DNA of 64,000 nt, from positions 1 through 64,000 of the forward strand of contig JAKKUO010000001.1 of NCBI GenBank assembly GCA_021890795.1, given 5' to 3'. Shown piece by piece: positions 1-7,712 of this stretch. Source of the stretch: Bacillota bacterium (GTDB lineage: Bacteria > Bacillota > Sulfobacillia > Symbiobacteriales > ZC4RG38). Under the pieces are notes generated by a model. It saw nothing but the letters and a program-made list of their open reading frames with translations, was not told the origin of the DNA and did no database searches. Position numbers and translations under genes: made by a program. Each line of letters opens with the position of its first letter. Positions within the stretch are counted from its first letter, which is position 1.

Positions 1-54
1 AGTCCTTCTGGCGGGGTGGATCAATTCCCAACCGGCGCCAGTGGATCACTTTGA

Positions 55-83
55 GGGGTCTTCGCCAGGTTTGGTGCAGAGGG
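55..83 (+). repeat. IS terminal inverted repeat, left
   Basis: Begins GGGGTCTTCGCCAGGTTTGG and pairs with the reverse complement of 1737-1765. The first 14 bases are identical and most of the rest match. It ends one base before the transposase stop codon. Confidence 0.8.
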
Positions 84-1661
84 TTATCGTCCGATCACTC
101 GTGCTCGCAACAATCCGAGACTTGCACGGCCATAGCCGAGCCGTTTCAGCAGCTTCACCCGGTGAATGTGCCCTTCCACCGGTCCGGTGCTCCAGGGCAA
201 CTCGATACCAGCCCGAATCGCTGCCACGTCCTCGCTCATGGTCTTGGCCAGGCGGCGGAAGGCAGACAAGTTGCTGGCGGCGGCAGCCTCTAACCAACGG
301 GCCAGTTCATCGGCCCTGCGCTCCCGGAGTAGGCGGCGGAACCACTGAGCCAGGGTATGAGCAAGTTTGAGAGGCGGGTTGAGGTCAAGGAGCAGAGCCA
401 AGTTTTCCTTCTGCTTGGCACAAAGTCGCTCCGGTACTGATAGGACCAGTCGGCGGACATCTCGCCACTGAAGGGGAGCCGGCGGGACAGGGTCTGATGG
501 CTGCCCTGAGCCCGCCCGCCAAGCGGATATAACCTGGCGAAGGGTACTCAGTGCACCGTCGTATCCCAGAGTGACCAGTTCCTCATAGAGGCGTCGGGCG
601 TTGTGACAGCCTGCCTCCCAGCGCTGGCGGAGATAGGAGAGGAAAGGGTCAATCTTGCGCTGGCGAGGAGCCCGGGGTGCATAAGCGGGAACCTCTCGTG
701 CCCGGAGGTACTTTCGGACCGTCCTGCGGTCGAGTCCCATCGTGCGGGCGATGGAACGGAGGCTCTCACCCTGTCGATATCGGCGATGGATTTCTTCGTA
801 CCGCTCTCGCCGGCGCTGTGCGACTGCCTCTTTCCGGGCCTGCTGGCGACTGACAAGTGCTCGCTTGCTGGCCTGGGGGTCGGGCGACGAATGGTGTTCA
901 GCCATGGCTGCAGGCTGAGGAAGAGTCCAGCGGCGGCTGTCCACGACTTCTTTCAGGGCGTCCATCACGTTGCGCACCAGATGGAATCGGTCCGCTACCT
1001 GGATGGCATGCGGGAGGGCCGTGTTCACTGCGTCGGCATAGCTGGTTGCTCGATCCCGCGCCACGATTTCGATCTCCGGATGCTCCTCCAGCCACCGCCG
1101 CACCGGTTCGGCGTTCCGGCTCCAGACGATGTCCACGGGCTCGCCTGTTTCCAGGTCACAGATCAAGGTGGCATAGGTCCGGCCCCGCCGCAGGGCAAAG
1201 TCATCGATGCCGACGACTCGGAGTTTACCCGGCGTTGGCTGACTCCGGTCTACCAGACGCAGCAGGGTACGGGGGCTGACTGGAATAGCCAGACGCTCAG
1301 CCAAGTAGGTGCCGACGTGGCTACTGACCCTGAGAATCAGGGCTCTCAAGATATCGGTCAGCCGTGAAGTTCTCTGGGCATAGCGTTCCGCCAACCCGTC
1401 CAACGGTTCCACAAAGGTCTTGCGGCGGCAGGACGGAACGCTGCATCGAAAGCGCCGTACCCGGACCCGAAGTTCAACTGGACAGCCTTGGAGAGGAAGG
1501 TCTCGTAACTGGCGAGTGTAGTGGCTGTGTACCTGCCGGCTTGGTGTAGAACACCCAGGGCAATAGGCTTCGGACCTTGTTGGGGAAATCGTGATGAAGA
1601 CGGTATTGCCCAGGTGGCTGGTTTCAAGAATGGTGAATCCAGGTAAGTCCAGAGCAAGCAT
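84..1661 (-). CDS. ISL3-family transposase
   Basis: A 525-residue DDE transposase that should cut and rejoin the ends of the surrounding IS. The N-terminus has Cys pairs (C34/C37 and C73/C78) of the zinc-binding domain found in ISL3 transposases. The catalytic core has a GIDDFAL motif (D153/D154), ARDRATSY (D203), VADRFHLVRN (D224) and, near the C-terminus, TGPVEGHIHRVKLLKR, which carries the last acidic residue. An inserted helix-turn-helix (SLRSIARTMGLDRRTVRKYL) lies near residue 310. Full length with an ATG start and no frameshift, so probably still functional. The codon use is less G/C-biased than in neighbouring genes, as expected for a mobile gene. Confidence 0.93.
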   Translation of the reverse strand: MLALDLPGFTILETSHLGNTVFITISPTRSEAYCPGCSTPSRQVHSHYTRQLRDLPLQGCPVELRVRVRRFRCSVPSCRRKTFVEPLDGLAERYAQRTSRLTDILRALILRVSSHVGTYLAERLAIPVSPRTLLRLVDRSQPTPGKLRVVGIDDFALRRGRTYATLICDLETGEPVDIVWSRNAEPVRRWLEEHPEIEIVARDRATSYADAVNTALPHAIQVADRFHLVRNVMDALKEVVDSRRWTLPQPAAMAEHHSSPDPQASKRALVSRQQARKEAVAQRRRERYEEIHRRYRQGESLRSIARTMGLDRRTVRKYLRAREVPAYAPRAPRQRKIDPFLSYLRQRWEAGCHNARRLYEELVTLGYDGALSTLRQVISAWRAGSGQPSDPVPPAPLQWRDVRRLVLSVPERLCAKQKENLALLLDLNPPLKLAHTLAQWFRRLLRERRADELARWLEAAAASNLSAFRRLAKTMSEDVAAIRAGIELPWSTGPVEGHIHRVKLLKRLGYGRASLGLLRARVIGR

Positions 1662-1736
1662 GGCAGGGCAGTTCTTTCTTTGAAGTGGTTAACCCTATGT
1701 TATCAATGGCTGCCATTGCCTGCAATGAACTTCTCC

Positions 1737-1765
1737 CGCTGTGCACGAAAGCTGGCGAAGACCCC
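1737..1765 (-). repeat. IS terminal inverted repeat, right
   Basis: The reverse complement starts GGGGTCTTCGCCAGCTTTCG, matching the left end. About 75 bp of non-coding sequence separate it from the transposase start at 1661. That stretch would hold the transposase promoter, but I could not assign one. Confidence 0.8.
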
Positions 1766-1907
1766 CAAAATTCCTCCACTATGGCCGGTGACAGTGCTTG
1801 AGACTGTGGACTGAGGGTGAGTGGCGTGCGGCCGAACCGGTTGAACGCTTTCGTTCCGGTCGGTGGGCTCGTAGGCCGCGCCCTGGAAGTGGATTCCCTG
1901 CTGGGCG

Positions 1908-2486
1908 GTGGCAGAAACCGTGTCCCTCATCTACCTGGTTAGGCACGCGCAGACCCAGCCGCTGACCGACCGCCCGCCCGCCGAATGGCCGCTCTCACCC
2001 CGCGGGGAACAGCAGGCCCTCGCCTTGGCGGACGTTCCCTTCTGGGGCGAGGTGACCGCCATCTACAGCAGCCCGGAGCCGAAGGCGGTAGCAACCGTCA
2101 CTCCGGCCCCCACCCGGTGGGGCCTAACCATCCACCTGGTCGACGACCTGCGGGAACTGGAAAGGCCTCCGGGGCTGGTCCCCGACTACGAGGCGGCGGT
2201 GGCCGCCTGCTTTGCTGCGCCGGAGCGGTCCGTCGGTGGCTGGGAGCCCGCCGGCCAGGTCCAGCGGCGCATGACCCGCGCCATCCGGCGGCTGGCGGAG
2301 GTCGCAGGGGGCCGGCCCATCGCCGTCGCCTCCCACGGGCTCTCCCTCGCCCTCTTCCTGGCCGGTCTGGAGGGCCGCCCGGCGCCCTCCCTTGACGAGT
2401 GGCGGGCGCTACCCATGCCCGGGTGGGCACTCCTGGACCTGGACACTGGCCGCTTGATCCGCCCCTTCTCAACTCTCAGCCTGTAA
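1908..2486 (+). CDS. Histidine phosphatase family protein
   Basis: A 192-residue member of the phosphoglycerate-mutase-like superfamily, which removes phosphate from small molecules or proteins through a phosphohistidine. The N-terminus has the signature LVRHAQT (RHG motif), followed by LSPRGEQQA. A second catalytic His is in IAVASHGLSLALFL near residue 145. Length is typical of the CobC/PhoE-like branch. The start is GTG at 1908, and a GTG at 1920 is also possible because no strong ribosome binding site is visible. It stands alone between the IS and the PTS operon, so context does not suggest a substrate. Confidence 0.85.
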   Translation: MAETVSLIYLVRHAQTQPLTDRPPAEWPLSPRGEQQALALADVPFWGEVTAIYSSPEPKAVATVTPAPTRWGLTIHLVDDLRELERPPGLVPDYEAAVAACFAAPERSVGGWEPAGQVQRRMTRAIRRLAEVAGGRPIAVASHGLSLALFLAGLEGRPAPSLDEWRALPMPGWALLDLDTGRLIRPFSTLSL

Positions 2487-2710
2487 GCGGCGGAAAGCCT
2501 CCCACCCCCGGGTCCCTGGGCCCGGGCCATTTCTGTGTCCGCATCCCGCCACCCCTCCCTCAGCCCCTGCCCACCGTCCGCCAAATGAGCCAGCCCCTTC
2601 CGCCCACCCAGCCACCACGCGCTCCGTTCACCCGCCCTTACCCATCCCCTGCCCATCCCCTAACCCCACCCATCCACCCCACCGGATCCCCTCATGAACC
2701 TTTTCCGATT
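2487..2710 (+). terminator. C-rich, G-poor tract, candidate Rho-dependent termination region
   Basis: The spacer after the phosphatase gene has a plus strand dominated by C with long stretches that contain almost no G (for example around 2545-2600 and 2620-2690), very unlike the rest of the window. Such C-over-G bubbles are the known signature of Rho utilisation sites. No intrinsic hairpin is visible here. Further on, TTGCAC at 2726 and ATGATC at 2750 (18-bp spacer) are a weak promoter candidate for the PTS operon. Confidence 0.35.
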
Positions 2711-2780
2711 CCATTCGGTTCAAACTTGCACTAACACCCGCCCCCCGAAATGATCTATCCTCTAATTGAGGCGGTGTCAT

Positions 2781-4745
2781 GTGCTGAGCCAGCGGCAGCG
2801 GGCGATTCTCGCCACCCTGATCGAATCCGGGGACTTCGTCGCCGTCGGGGAACTGGCCCGGCAGCACGCGGTAACCGACCGCACCGTCCGCCTGGACCTG
2901 GCGGCCATCGAGGCGTACTTGGCCGGGACGCCGTACCGCCTGGAGCGGCACAAGCGCCGGGGGGTCCGGCTCCGGGTGCCGCCGGAGGAGCGGCCGGCCT
3001 GGCTCGAGCGCCTCCGGCCCATGGCGGACGTGGCCTACCGGCTCTCCGCGGAGGAGCGGCAGCGGGCGATCCTGGCCGCGCTCCTCCGCCGGAGCACTCC
3101 CCTGAGTCTCGGCCGGCTGGCGGATGAGCTCTTTGTCAGCCGGCGGACGGTGGTGGAGGACCTGAAGCGGGTCGAGGGCTGGCTCCGGGACCGGGGGCTG
3201 CGCCTCCTCCGGCTTCCCACTGGGGTCAAGGTGGAGGGACCAGAGGGTGCCTGGCGGGCGGCCCTGGCAGAGCTGATCAGCCCCGGGCCGGGGGAAGCGG
3301 CCCGGGGGTATCCGGCGGCGCCCTTCCCGCTCCTCCCGCCGGAGGAGATAGCCGCCATCCGGGAGGCGGTGACCCGGGCGGCGGAGGCCCTGCCGTACGA
3401 GCTGGCAGACAGTGCTTACGAAGGGCTTGTCTACCATCTGGCGGTAGCCATCCTGCGCCTCCGGGCTGGCCACGACATCGCCATGGACCCGGAAGAGTTG
3501 GCAAACCTCGCACAGCGACCGGAGTGGGCGGTGGCCGGCCGGCTGGCGGCGGACCTCGAGGAGCGGCTGGGGGTGGCCATCCCGCCGGGGGAGCGGGGGT
3601 ACATCACCCTGCACCTCCTGGGCGCCAAGGCCATCGACCGGCGGGCCCGGCCGGGTGAGGCGGACCCGGACGCGCCCCTGGCGGAGGCGGTGGACGCCTT
3701 CATCCGGGCCACCGGTGCCCACCTGGGGATGGACCTCACCGGTGACGACGACCTGGTCCGGGGGCTGATCCTCCACCTCCGGCCGGCGGTCTGGCGGCTC
3801 CGGTACGGCCTCCGGCTGGTGAACCCCCTCCGGGACCAGATCATGGAGCGCTACGGCTTTCTCATGGCCGCGGTCCAGGCAGCGGCCCCCGCTCTGGAGG
3901 AGCGGCTGGGGATCCACATCACCGGGGACGAGCTGGCGTACCTTGCGATGCACGTGGGTGCGCACCTCGAGCGGGTCTCCGCCCGGCGGCCGCCCCGGGT
4001 GCTCCTGGTCTGCGGCAGCGGCATCGGCACCGCGCGGCTCCTCGAGAGCCGGATGGCCCGGGCCTTTCCCCACGTACGGGTGGCCGGGGTGCTGCCCGCC
4101 GCCCGGCTCGGCACCCAGGACCTCCGTCAGGTCGATCTCATCATCTCCACGGTGCCCCTGCCCGCCGGCCCGAGGCCGGTCGTGGTGGTCAACCCGTTTC
4201 TTACCCCCGAGGATGTGCGAGTGATCCGAGAGGCCCTCACCGGCGGCGAGGGCGGAGGCACCGTTGCGGAAAGGATGACAGGGCCGATGTTGGAAGAGGT
4301 GCTCACCCCGGAGCTGATTCGGCTCGATGTCGAGGCCCAGGACTGGGAAGACGCCATCCGCCTCGCCGGCGAGCCCCTGGTGGCTGCCGGCCGGGTAGAA
4401 CCCCGGTTTATCGACGCGATGGTCGAAGCCGTCCGCCGGGTCGGACCGTACATCGTGGTCGATCCTGGGGTGGCGATGCCCCACGCCCGCCCCGAGGACG
4501 GGGTCCGGTCGGTTGGGTTCAGCCTGATCCGGCTCCGGGAGCCGGTCCGCTTCGGCCACCCGACCAACGACCCGGTGCGGCTGGTCATTGGCATCGCCAG
4601 CCCCGACGCCGAAACCCACCTCCGGGCCCTGGCGGAGCTGGCAGAACTCTTAAGCGACCCGGCGGCCCGGACGACCTTCGAGCAGGGCTCCGTCGAGGAG
4701 ATCCTGGCGGTGATCCGGCAGCGGAGTTCGGCGCAAAGGAGGTAA
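2781..4745 (+). CDS. PRD-domain PTS transcription regulator (BglG/MtlR type)
   Basis: A large activator or antiterminator whose activity is set by PTS phosphorylation. Domain order: N-terminal HTH (SQRQRAILATLIESG and following), a second HTH near residues 80-140, two PTS regulation domains (His in YHLAVAILRL and ITLHLLGAKA; then ILHLRPAVWRL and YLAMHVGAHLER), an EIIB-like domain with active Cys in VLLVCGSGIGTARLL, and a C-terminal EIIA-like domain with active His in GVAMPHARPEDG. An in-frame TTG exists at 2766, but GTG at 2781 is preceded by GAGGCGG at a suitable distance and gives the expected N-terminus. The PTS EIIB gene begins 6 bp downstream, so it most likely controls that operon in response to sugar uptake. 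The transported sugar is not certain. Confidence 0.9.
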   Translation: MLSQRQRAILATLIESGDFVAVGELARQHAVTDRTVRLDLAAIEAYLAGTPYRLERHKRRGVRLRVPPEERPAWLERLRPMADVAYRLSAEERQRAILAALLRRSTPLSLGRLADELFVSRRTVVEDLKRVEGWLRDRGLRLLRLPTGVKVEGPEGAWRAALAELISPGPGEAARGYPAAPFPLLPPEEIAAIREAVTRAAEALPYELADSAYEGLVYHLAVAILRLRAGHDIAMDPEELANLAQRPEWAVAGRLAADLEERLGVAIPPGERGYITLHLLGAKAIDRRARPGEADPDAPLAEAVDAFIRATGAHLGMDLTGDDDLVRGLILHLRPAVWRLRYGLRLVNPLRDQIMERYGFLMAAVQAAAPALEERLGIHITGDELAYLAMHVGAHLERVSARRPPRVLLVCGSGIGTARLLESRMARAFPHVRVAGVLPAARLGTQDLRQVDLIISTVPLPAGPRPVVVVNPFLTPEDVRVIREALTGGEGGGTVAERMTGPMLEEVLTPELIRLDVEAQDWEDAIRLAGEPLVAAGRVEPRFIDAMVEAVRRVGPYIVVDPGVAMPHARPEDGVRSVGFSLIRLREPVRFGHPTNDPVRLVIGIASPDAETHLRALAELAELLSDPAARTTFEQGSVEEILAVIRQRSSAQRR

Positions 4746-4751
4746 CAGCCG

Positions 4752-5027
4752 ATGAAGATCTTGGCGGTCTGCGGCCTGGGTCAGGGCACCAGCCTGATCC
4801 TCCGCATGAACATCGAAGATGTCCTGCGGGAAATGGGGGTGAACGCCGAAGTTGACAACATGGACGTGAGCGCGGCAGCCAGCGAGCGGGCGGACTACAT
4901 CATCACCAGTCCGCAGCTCGCACCGCTGCTGGCCGGTCACAAGGCCAAGGTGCTGGTGGTGGAGAGCTTCCTCAACAAGGCCGAGATCCGGCGGGTGCTC
5001 CAGGAGCACCTGGCCCCCGGCTCCTGA
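4752..5027 (+). CDS. PTS EIIB component, ascorbate (Sga/Ula) type
   Basis: A 91-residue cytoplasmic phosphocarrier that passes phosphate from EIIA to the incoming sugar. The active Cys is in the N-terminal AVCGLGQGTSLIL loop. Length and fold match UlaB/SgaB-like EIIB proteins. It follows the regulator by 6 bp behind an AAAGGAGG site. The EIIA domain needed to charge it may be the one fused to the regulator, because no separate EIIA gene is seen nearby. Ascorbate is the known substrate of the family, but related systems carry other sugars or sugar acids. Confidence 0.88.
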   Translation: MKILAVCGLGQGTSLILRMNIEDVLREMGVNAEVDNMDVSAAASERADYIITSPQLAPLLAGHKAKVLVVESFLNKAEIRRVLQEHLAPGS

Positions 5028-5143
5028 CCCTCTCGGGTACTTTCCTCTCCAGGTCTTGTCCCGTCAGGAGGTCCCGGTGCCCGTCTTTCTCCCGACCCTG
5101 GCTGCATGTCCGACATCCGGTCTGTTAGATGGGGGGAGAACGC

Positions 5144-6463
5144 ATGGTCGCACTGGCGCAATGGCTGGCCAACAACATCTTCGGCCAGCCGGCGATCCTC
5201 ATCGGGCTCATCGTTCTCATCGGTCTACTGGTGCAGAAGAAGACGGCCAGCCAGGTGGCCACTGGCACCCTGAAAGCGGTGGTCGGGTTCCTGATCATCA
5301 ACGTCGGCGCCGGGACCATCGTCGACGCCCTGAACGTCTTCCAGCCCATGTGGGCCGAGGTCTTTGGCCTCAAGCAGCAAGCCCTGGGCAACTTCATGGG
5401 CTTTGAGGCCTTCAGCAGTAAGTACGGCGGCGCCGTGGCCCTCATCATGACCTTCGGTTTTCTGATCAACGTCCTGCTGGCCCGGTTCACCCGGTTCAAG
5501 TACATCTACCTCACCGGGCACATGATGTTCTGGACCACGGCCATCTTCGCCGGGATCATCCTGCAGACCGTCGGCCCCGACGCGCCGGTGAAGACCTGGG
5601 GACTCATCGCGTTCCTCTCGGTCTTCATGGGGCTGTACTGGACCCTGCAGCCCGCCCTCACCCAGCCCTTTATGCGGCTGGTGACCGGGGGCGATGAGAT
5701 CGCCCTGGGCCACACCTCGGCCTCGGTGGCGCTGCTGGGCGCCCTGGCGGGCAAGTACCTGGGGAACAAGGAGCAGGATGCCGAGAACCTGAAGCTCCCG
5801 AAGGGCCTCGACTTCCTGAAGGACTCCAACGTGGTCATCTCCCTGGTGATGGGCATCCTCTACGTCATCGGTGCGCTCATCGTCGGCGCCAAGAACACGC
5901 CGGAGGCCCAGGCCCTCGTCCAGCAGGCCGGGCAGAACAGCTTCGTCCTCTACTCCCTCATCCAGGCCTTCACCTTCGCCGCCGGCATCGCGGTGGTGCT
6001 CTTCGGGGTCCGGCTCCTCATCGGCGAGATCGTCCCGGCCTTCCGGGGCATCGCTACCAAGGTGGTGCCGGACGCCAAGCCGGCCCTGGACTGCCCGGTG
6101 GTCTACCCGTACGCCCCCACCGCGTCCATCGTGGGGTTCCTCGGCGCTTTCGTCGCCGCCCTCATCTGGCTGGTGGTGCTCGGGAAGACCGTTGGGTACG
6201 TCTTCGTGCCGACGATGATCGTCCTCTTCTTCCACGCGGCCACCGCAGGCGTCTTCGGCAACGCCACCGGCGGCGTCCGGGGTGCGTTCCTCGGCGGCGT
6301 CATCACCGCCACGGTGGTGGCCTGGGGCCAGTGGCTCATGGTCACCTACCTGCTGCCGGAGACCATCCCGGACACCGCCATGTGGGCCGGCGACAGCGAC
6401 ATGTTCATCCTCGGTCCGCTGGTGAAGCTCCTCGCTTCGGTCTTCCGGTTCCTCTTCGTGTAG
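5144..6463 (+). CDS. PTS EIIC membrane transporter, ascorbate (SgaT/UlaA) type
   Basis: A polytopic membrane permease of about 439 residues, the translocating subunit of the PTS. Hydrophobic helices run over the whole length (for example AILIGLIVLIGLL at the N-terminus and IAVVLFGVRLLIG in the middle). The sequence KTASQVATGTLKAVVGFLII is characteristic of the SgaT/UlaA family. An in-frame ATG lies at 5129, but ATG 5144 has GGGGAGA five bases upstream and is preferred. It works with the EIIB at 4752 and is followed by two strong hairpins that separate it from the enzyme genes. Confidence 0.9.
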   Translation: MVALAQWLANNIFGQPAILIGLIVLIGLLVQKKTASQVATGTLKAVVGFLIINVGAGTIVDALNVFQPMWAEVFGLKQQALGNFMGFEAFSSKYGGAVALIMTFGFLINVLLARFTRFKYIYLTGHMMFWTTAIFAGIILQTVGPDAPVKTWGLIAFLSVFMGLYWTLQPALTQPFMRLVTGGDEIALGHTSASVALLGALAGKYLGNKEQDAENLKLPKGLDFLKDSNVVISLVMGILYVIGALIVGAKNTPEAQALVQQAGQNSFVLYSLIQAFTFAAGIAVVLFGVRLLIGEIVPAFRGIATKVVPDAKPALDCPVVYPYAPTASIVGFLGAFVAALIWLVVLGKTVGYVFVPTMIVLFFHAATAGVFGNATGGVRGAFLGGVITATVVAWGQWLMVTYLLPETIPDTAMWAGDSDMFILGPLVKLLASVFRFLFV

Positions 6464-6473
6464 CGTCGGGTCG

Positions 6474-6520
6474 CCGGGCGGGCCTGCCGGCGGTGCGCCT
6501 CCGCCGGGCAGGCCCCCGGC
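6474..6520 (+). terminator. GC hairpin after PTS EIIC gene
   Basis: GCCTGCCGGCGG at 6482-6493 pairs with 6501-6513 (one bulged base), and outer CCGGG/CCCGG pairs extend the stem. No T-run follows. It may be a partial terminator or an mRNA-stabilising stem that lowers expression of the downstream enzyme genes. Confidence 0.5.
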
Positions 6521-6559
6521 CTCTCTACCCATGGAGTAGTCAACCAGCAGGCAAGCGCG

Positions 6560-6599
6560 GGGCAGGCCGCCCGCCCTCGGCCGGGGCGGCGGCCTGCCC
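6560..6599 (+). terminator. Second GC hairpin before phosphotriesterase-like gene
   Basis: GGGCAGGCCGCCCGCCC at 6560-6576 pairs with 6583-6599, with one mismatched position. The arms share GGGCAGGC with the 6474-6520 hairpin, so the two stems could also pair with each other as alternative structures. The next start codon is 21 bp downstream. Confidence 0.45.
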
Positions 6600-6620
6600 G
6601 TCGTCCATGGAGGTGCTGCC

Positions 6621-7598
6621 ATGGCCTTTGTCCGGACTCTCCTCGGGGACATCGACCCCCGGGAGATGGGGGTGACCTACTCCCACGAGCACATCGTCTG
6701 CCGGCCGCCCTACTGGGCCGAGCGGGGGGAGGACGACCTCCTCCTGGACGACCCGGAGAAGTCCCTCCAGGACGTGCTGCTTTTCGTCCAGGCCGGGGGC
6801 CGGACGATTGTCGACGCGACCTGCCCGGACTACGGCCGGGACGTGGCCGCGGTGGCGGAGGTCAGCCGCCGGGCCGGGGTGCACATCGTCGCCACCGCCG
6901 GCCTTAACAAGGGCTTTCTCTGGTCCGCCCGGCGGCCGGGGAGCGAGGAGACCTTTGCCGAGTGGGTCGACCGGATGAGCATCCGGGACCTCACCCGGTG
7001 GCTGGTGGAGGAGGTGGAGGTGGGGATCGAGGGAACCCCGTACCGGGCGGGGCAGCTGAAGTTCGGCACCGGCTACAATTCCATCCACCCCCTGGAGGAG
7101 AAGGTGCTCCGGGCGGTGGCCCGGGCCCACCACGAGACCGGGGCGCCCATCCACTCCCACACCGAGGCGGGGACCATGGCCCTGGAGCAGATCGAAATCC
7201 TCCGGGAGGAGGGGGTGGACCTCCGGAACGTCTCCTTCGGCCACATGGACCGCAACCCCGACCCCTACTACCACCTGAAGATCGCCGAGACCGGGGCGTA
7301 CCTGTGCTTTGACGGCATCGGCAAGGTGAAGTACTGGCCCGAGTCCACCCGGATCGCCTGCATCCTGGAGCTGGTCCGCCACGGCCACGAGCGGCAGATC
7401 CTGGTGAGCGGCGACACCGCCCGGAAGTCCTACTACCGGTCCTACGGCCACGGCCTGGGGCTCGATTACATCCTCCGGAAGTGGGTGCCCCGGTTCGTGG
7501 AGGAGGCCGAGCGGGCCGGCTTTAACGGCAGGCGACTGGTGAAGCTCTTCTTCGAGGAGAACCCCCAGCGGTGCTTTGCCTTCAAGAAGGGGGCGTGA
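6621..7598 (+). CDS. Phosphotriesterase-family metal hydrolase, probable sugar-phosphate lactonase
   Basis: A 325-residue amidohydrolase-superfamily enzyme. The binuclear metal site is complete: H22/H24 in YSHEHIV, K147 (the bridging, normally carboxylated lysine) in GQLKFGTG, H178/H180 in HSHTE, H208 in GHMDRN and D265 in VSGDTA. Members of this family found in PTS loci of Bacillota have been described as lactonases acting on phosphorylated sugar lactones. By position it could replace UlaG, the lactonase of the classical ascorbate pathway, which is not seen here. ATG start behind GGAGGTGCTGCC. The substrate is inferred from context only. Confidence 0.82.
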   Translation: MAFVRTLLGDIDPREMGVTYSHEHIVCRPPYWAERGEDDLLLDDPEKSLQDVLLFVQAGGRTIVDATCPDYGRDVAAVAEVSRRAGVHIVATAGLNKGFLWSARRPGSEETFAEWVDRMSIRDLTRWLVEEVEVGIEGTPYRAGQLKFGTGYNSIHPLEEKVLRAVARAHHETGAPIHSHTEAGTMALEQIEILREEGVDLRNVSFGHMDRNPDPYYHLKIAETGAYLCFDGIGKVKYWPESTRIACILELVRHGHERQILVSGDTARKSYYRSYGHGLGLDYILRKWVPRFVEEAERAGFNGRRLVKLFFEENPQRCFAFKKGA

Positions 7599-7712
7599 CG
7601 GCGTGGCCGGCGTGGGTGACGGCATGGCGGGGGGCCGGGACCGCGGGGCCGCGGGCCGTGAGGGCTTGGCGGCGGGCCGCACGGGCGGGGCCGCGGGCCG
7701 GTGCCGCGACCC
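7590..7712 (+). repeat. GC-rich low-complexity repeat spacer after the phosphotriesterase stop codon
   Basis: Starts at the last codons of the upstream gene. The phrase TGACGGCGTGG is echoed as TGACGGCATGG about 22 bases later, and CGGGGCCGCGGGCCG occurs at 7644-7658 and again at 7686-7700 (42-bp distance). It is translated in frame as a Gly/Ala/Arg-rich N-terminal extension of the next protein if that protein starts at 7603. Confidence 0.6.

Larger units (their letters stand above)
55..1765 (-). mobile_element. ISL3-family insertion sequence, apparently intact
   Basis: An element of about 1.71 kb bounded by imperfect inverted repeats. The left end at 55 reads GGGGTCTTCGCCAG, and the reverse complement of the right end (down from 1765) starts with the same 14 bases. 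Similarity continues for about 15 more bases, with G/C differences. The only gene inside is an ISL3 transposase on the minus strand, whose stop lies directly beside the left repeat. ISL3 elements usually make 8-bp target duplications. The flanks (47-54 CACTTTGA; 1766-1773 CAAAATTC) do not match, so the copy may be old or the insertion site rearranged. Confidence 0.85.

Noticed and set aside
2628-4619. Long open frame on the strand opposite the PRD regulator
   Set aside because: It is an antisense artefact of high GC. The plus-strand frame has clear PRD, EIIB and EIIA motifs. Similar long shadows opposite other genes (for example 5225-6652, 12549-14573 and 26509-30174) were rejected for the same reason.
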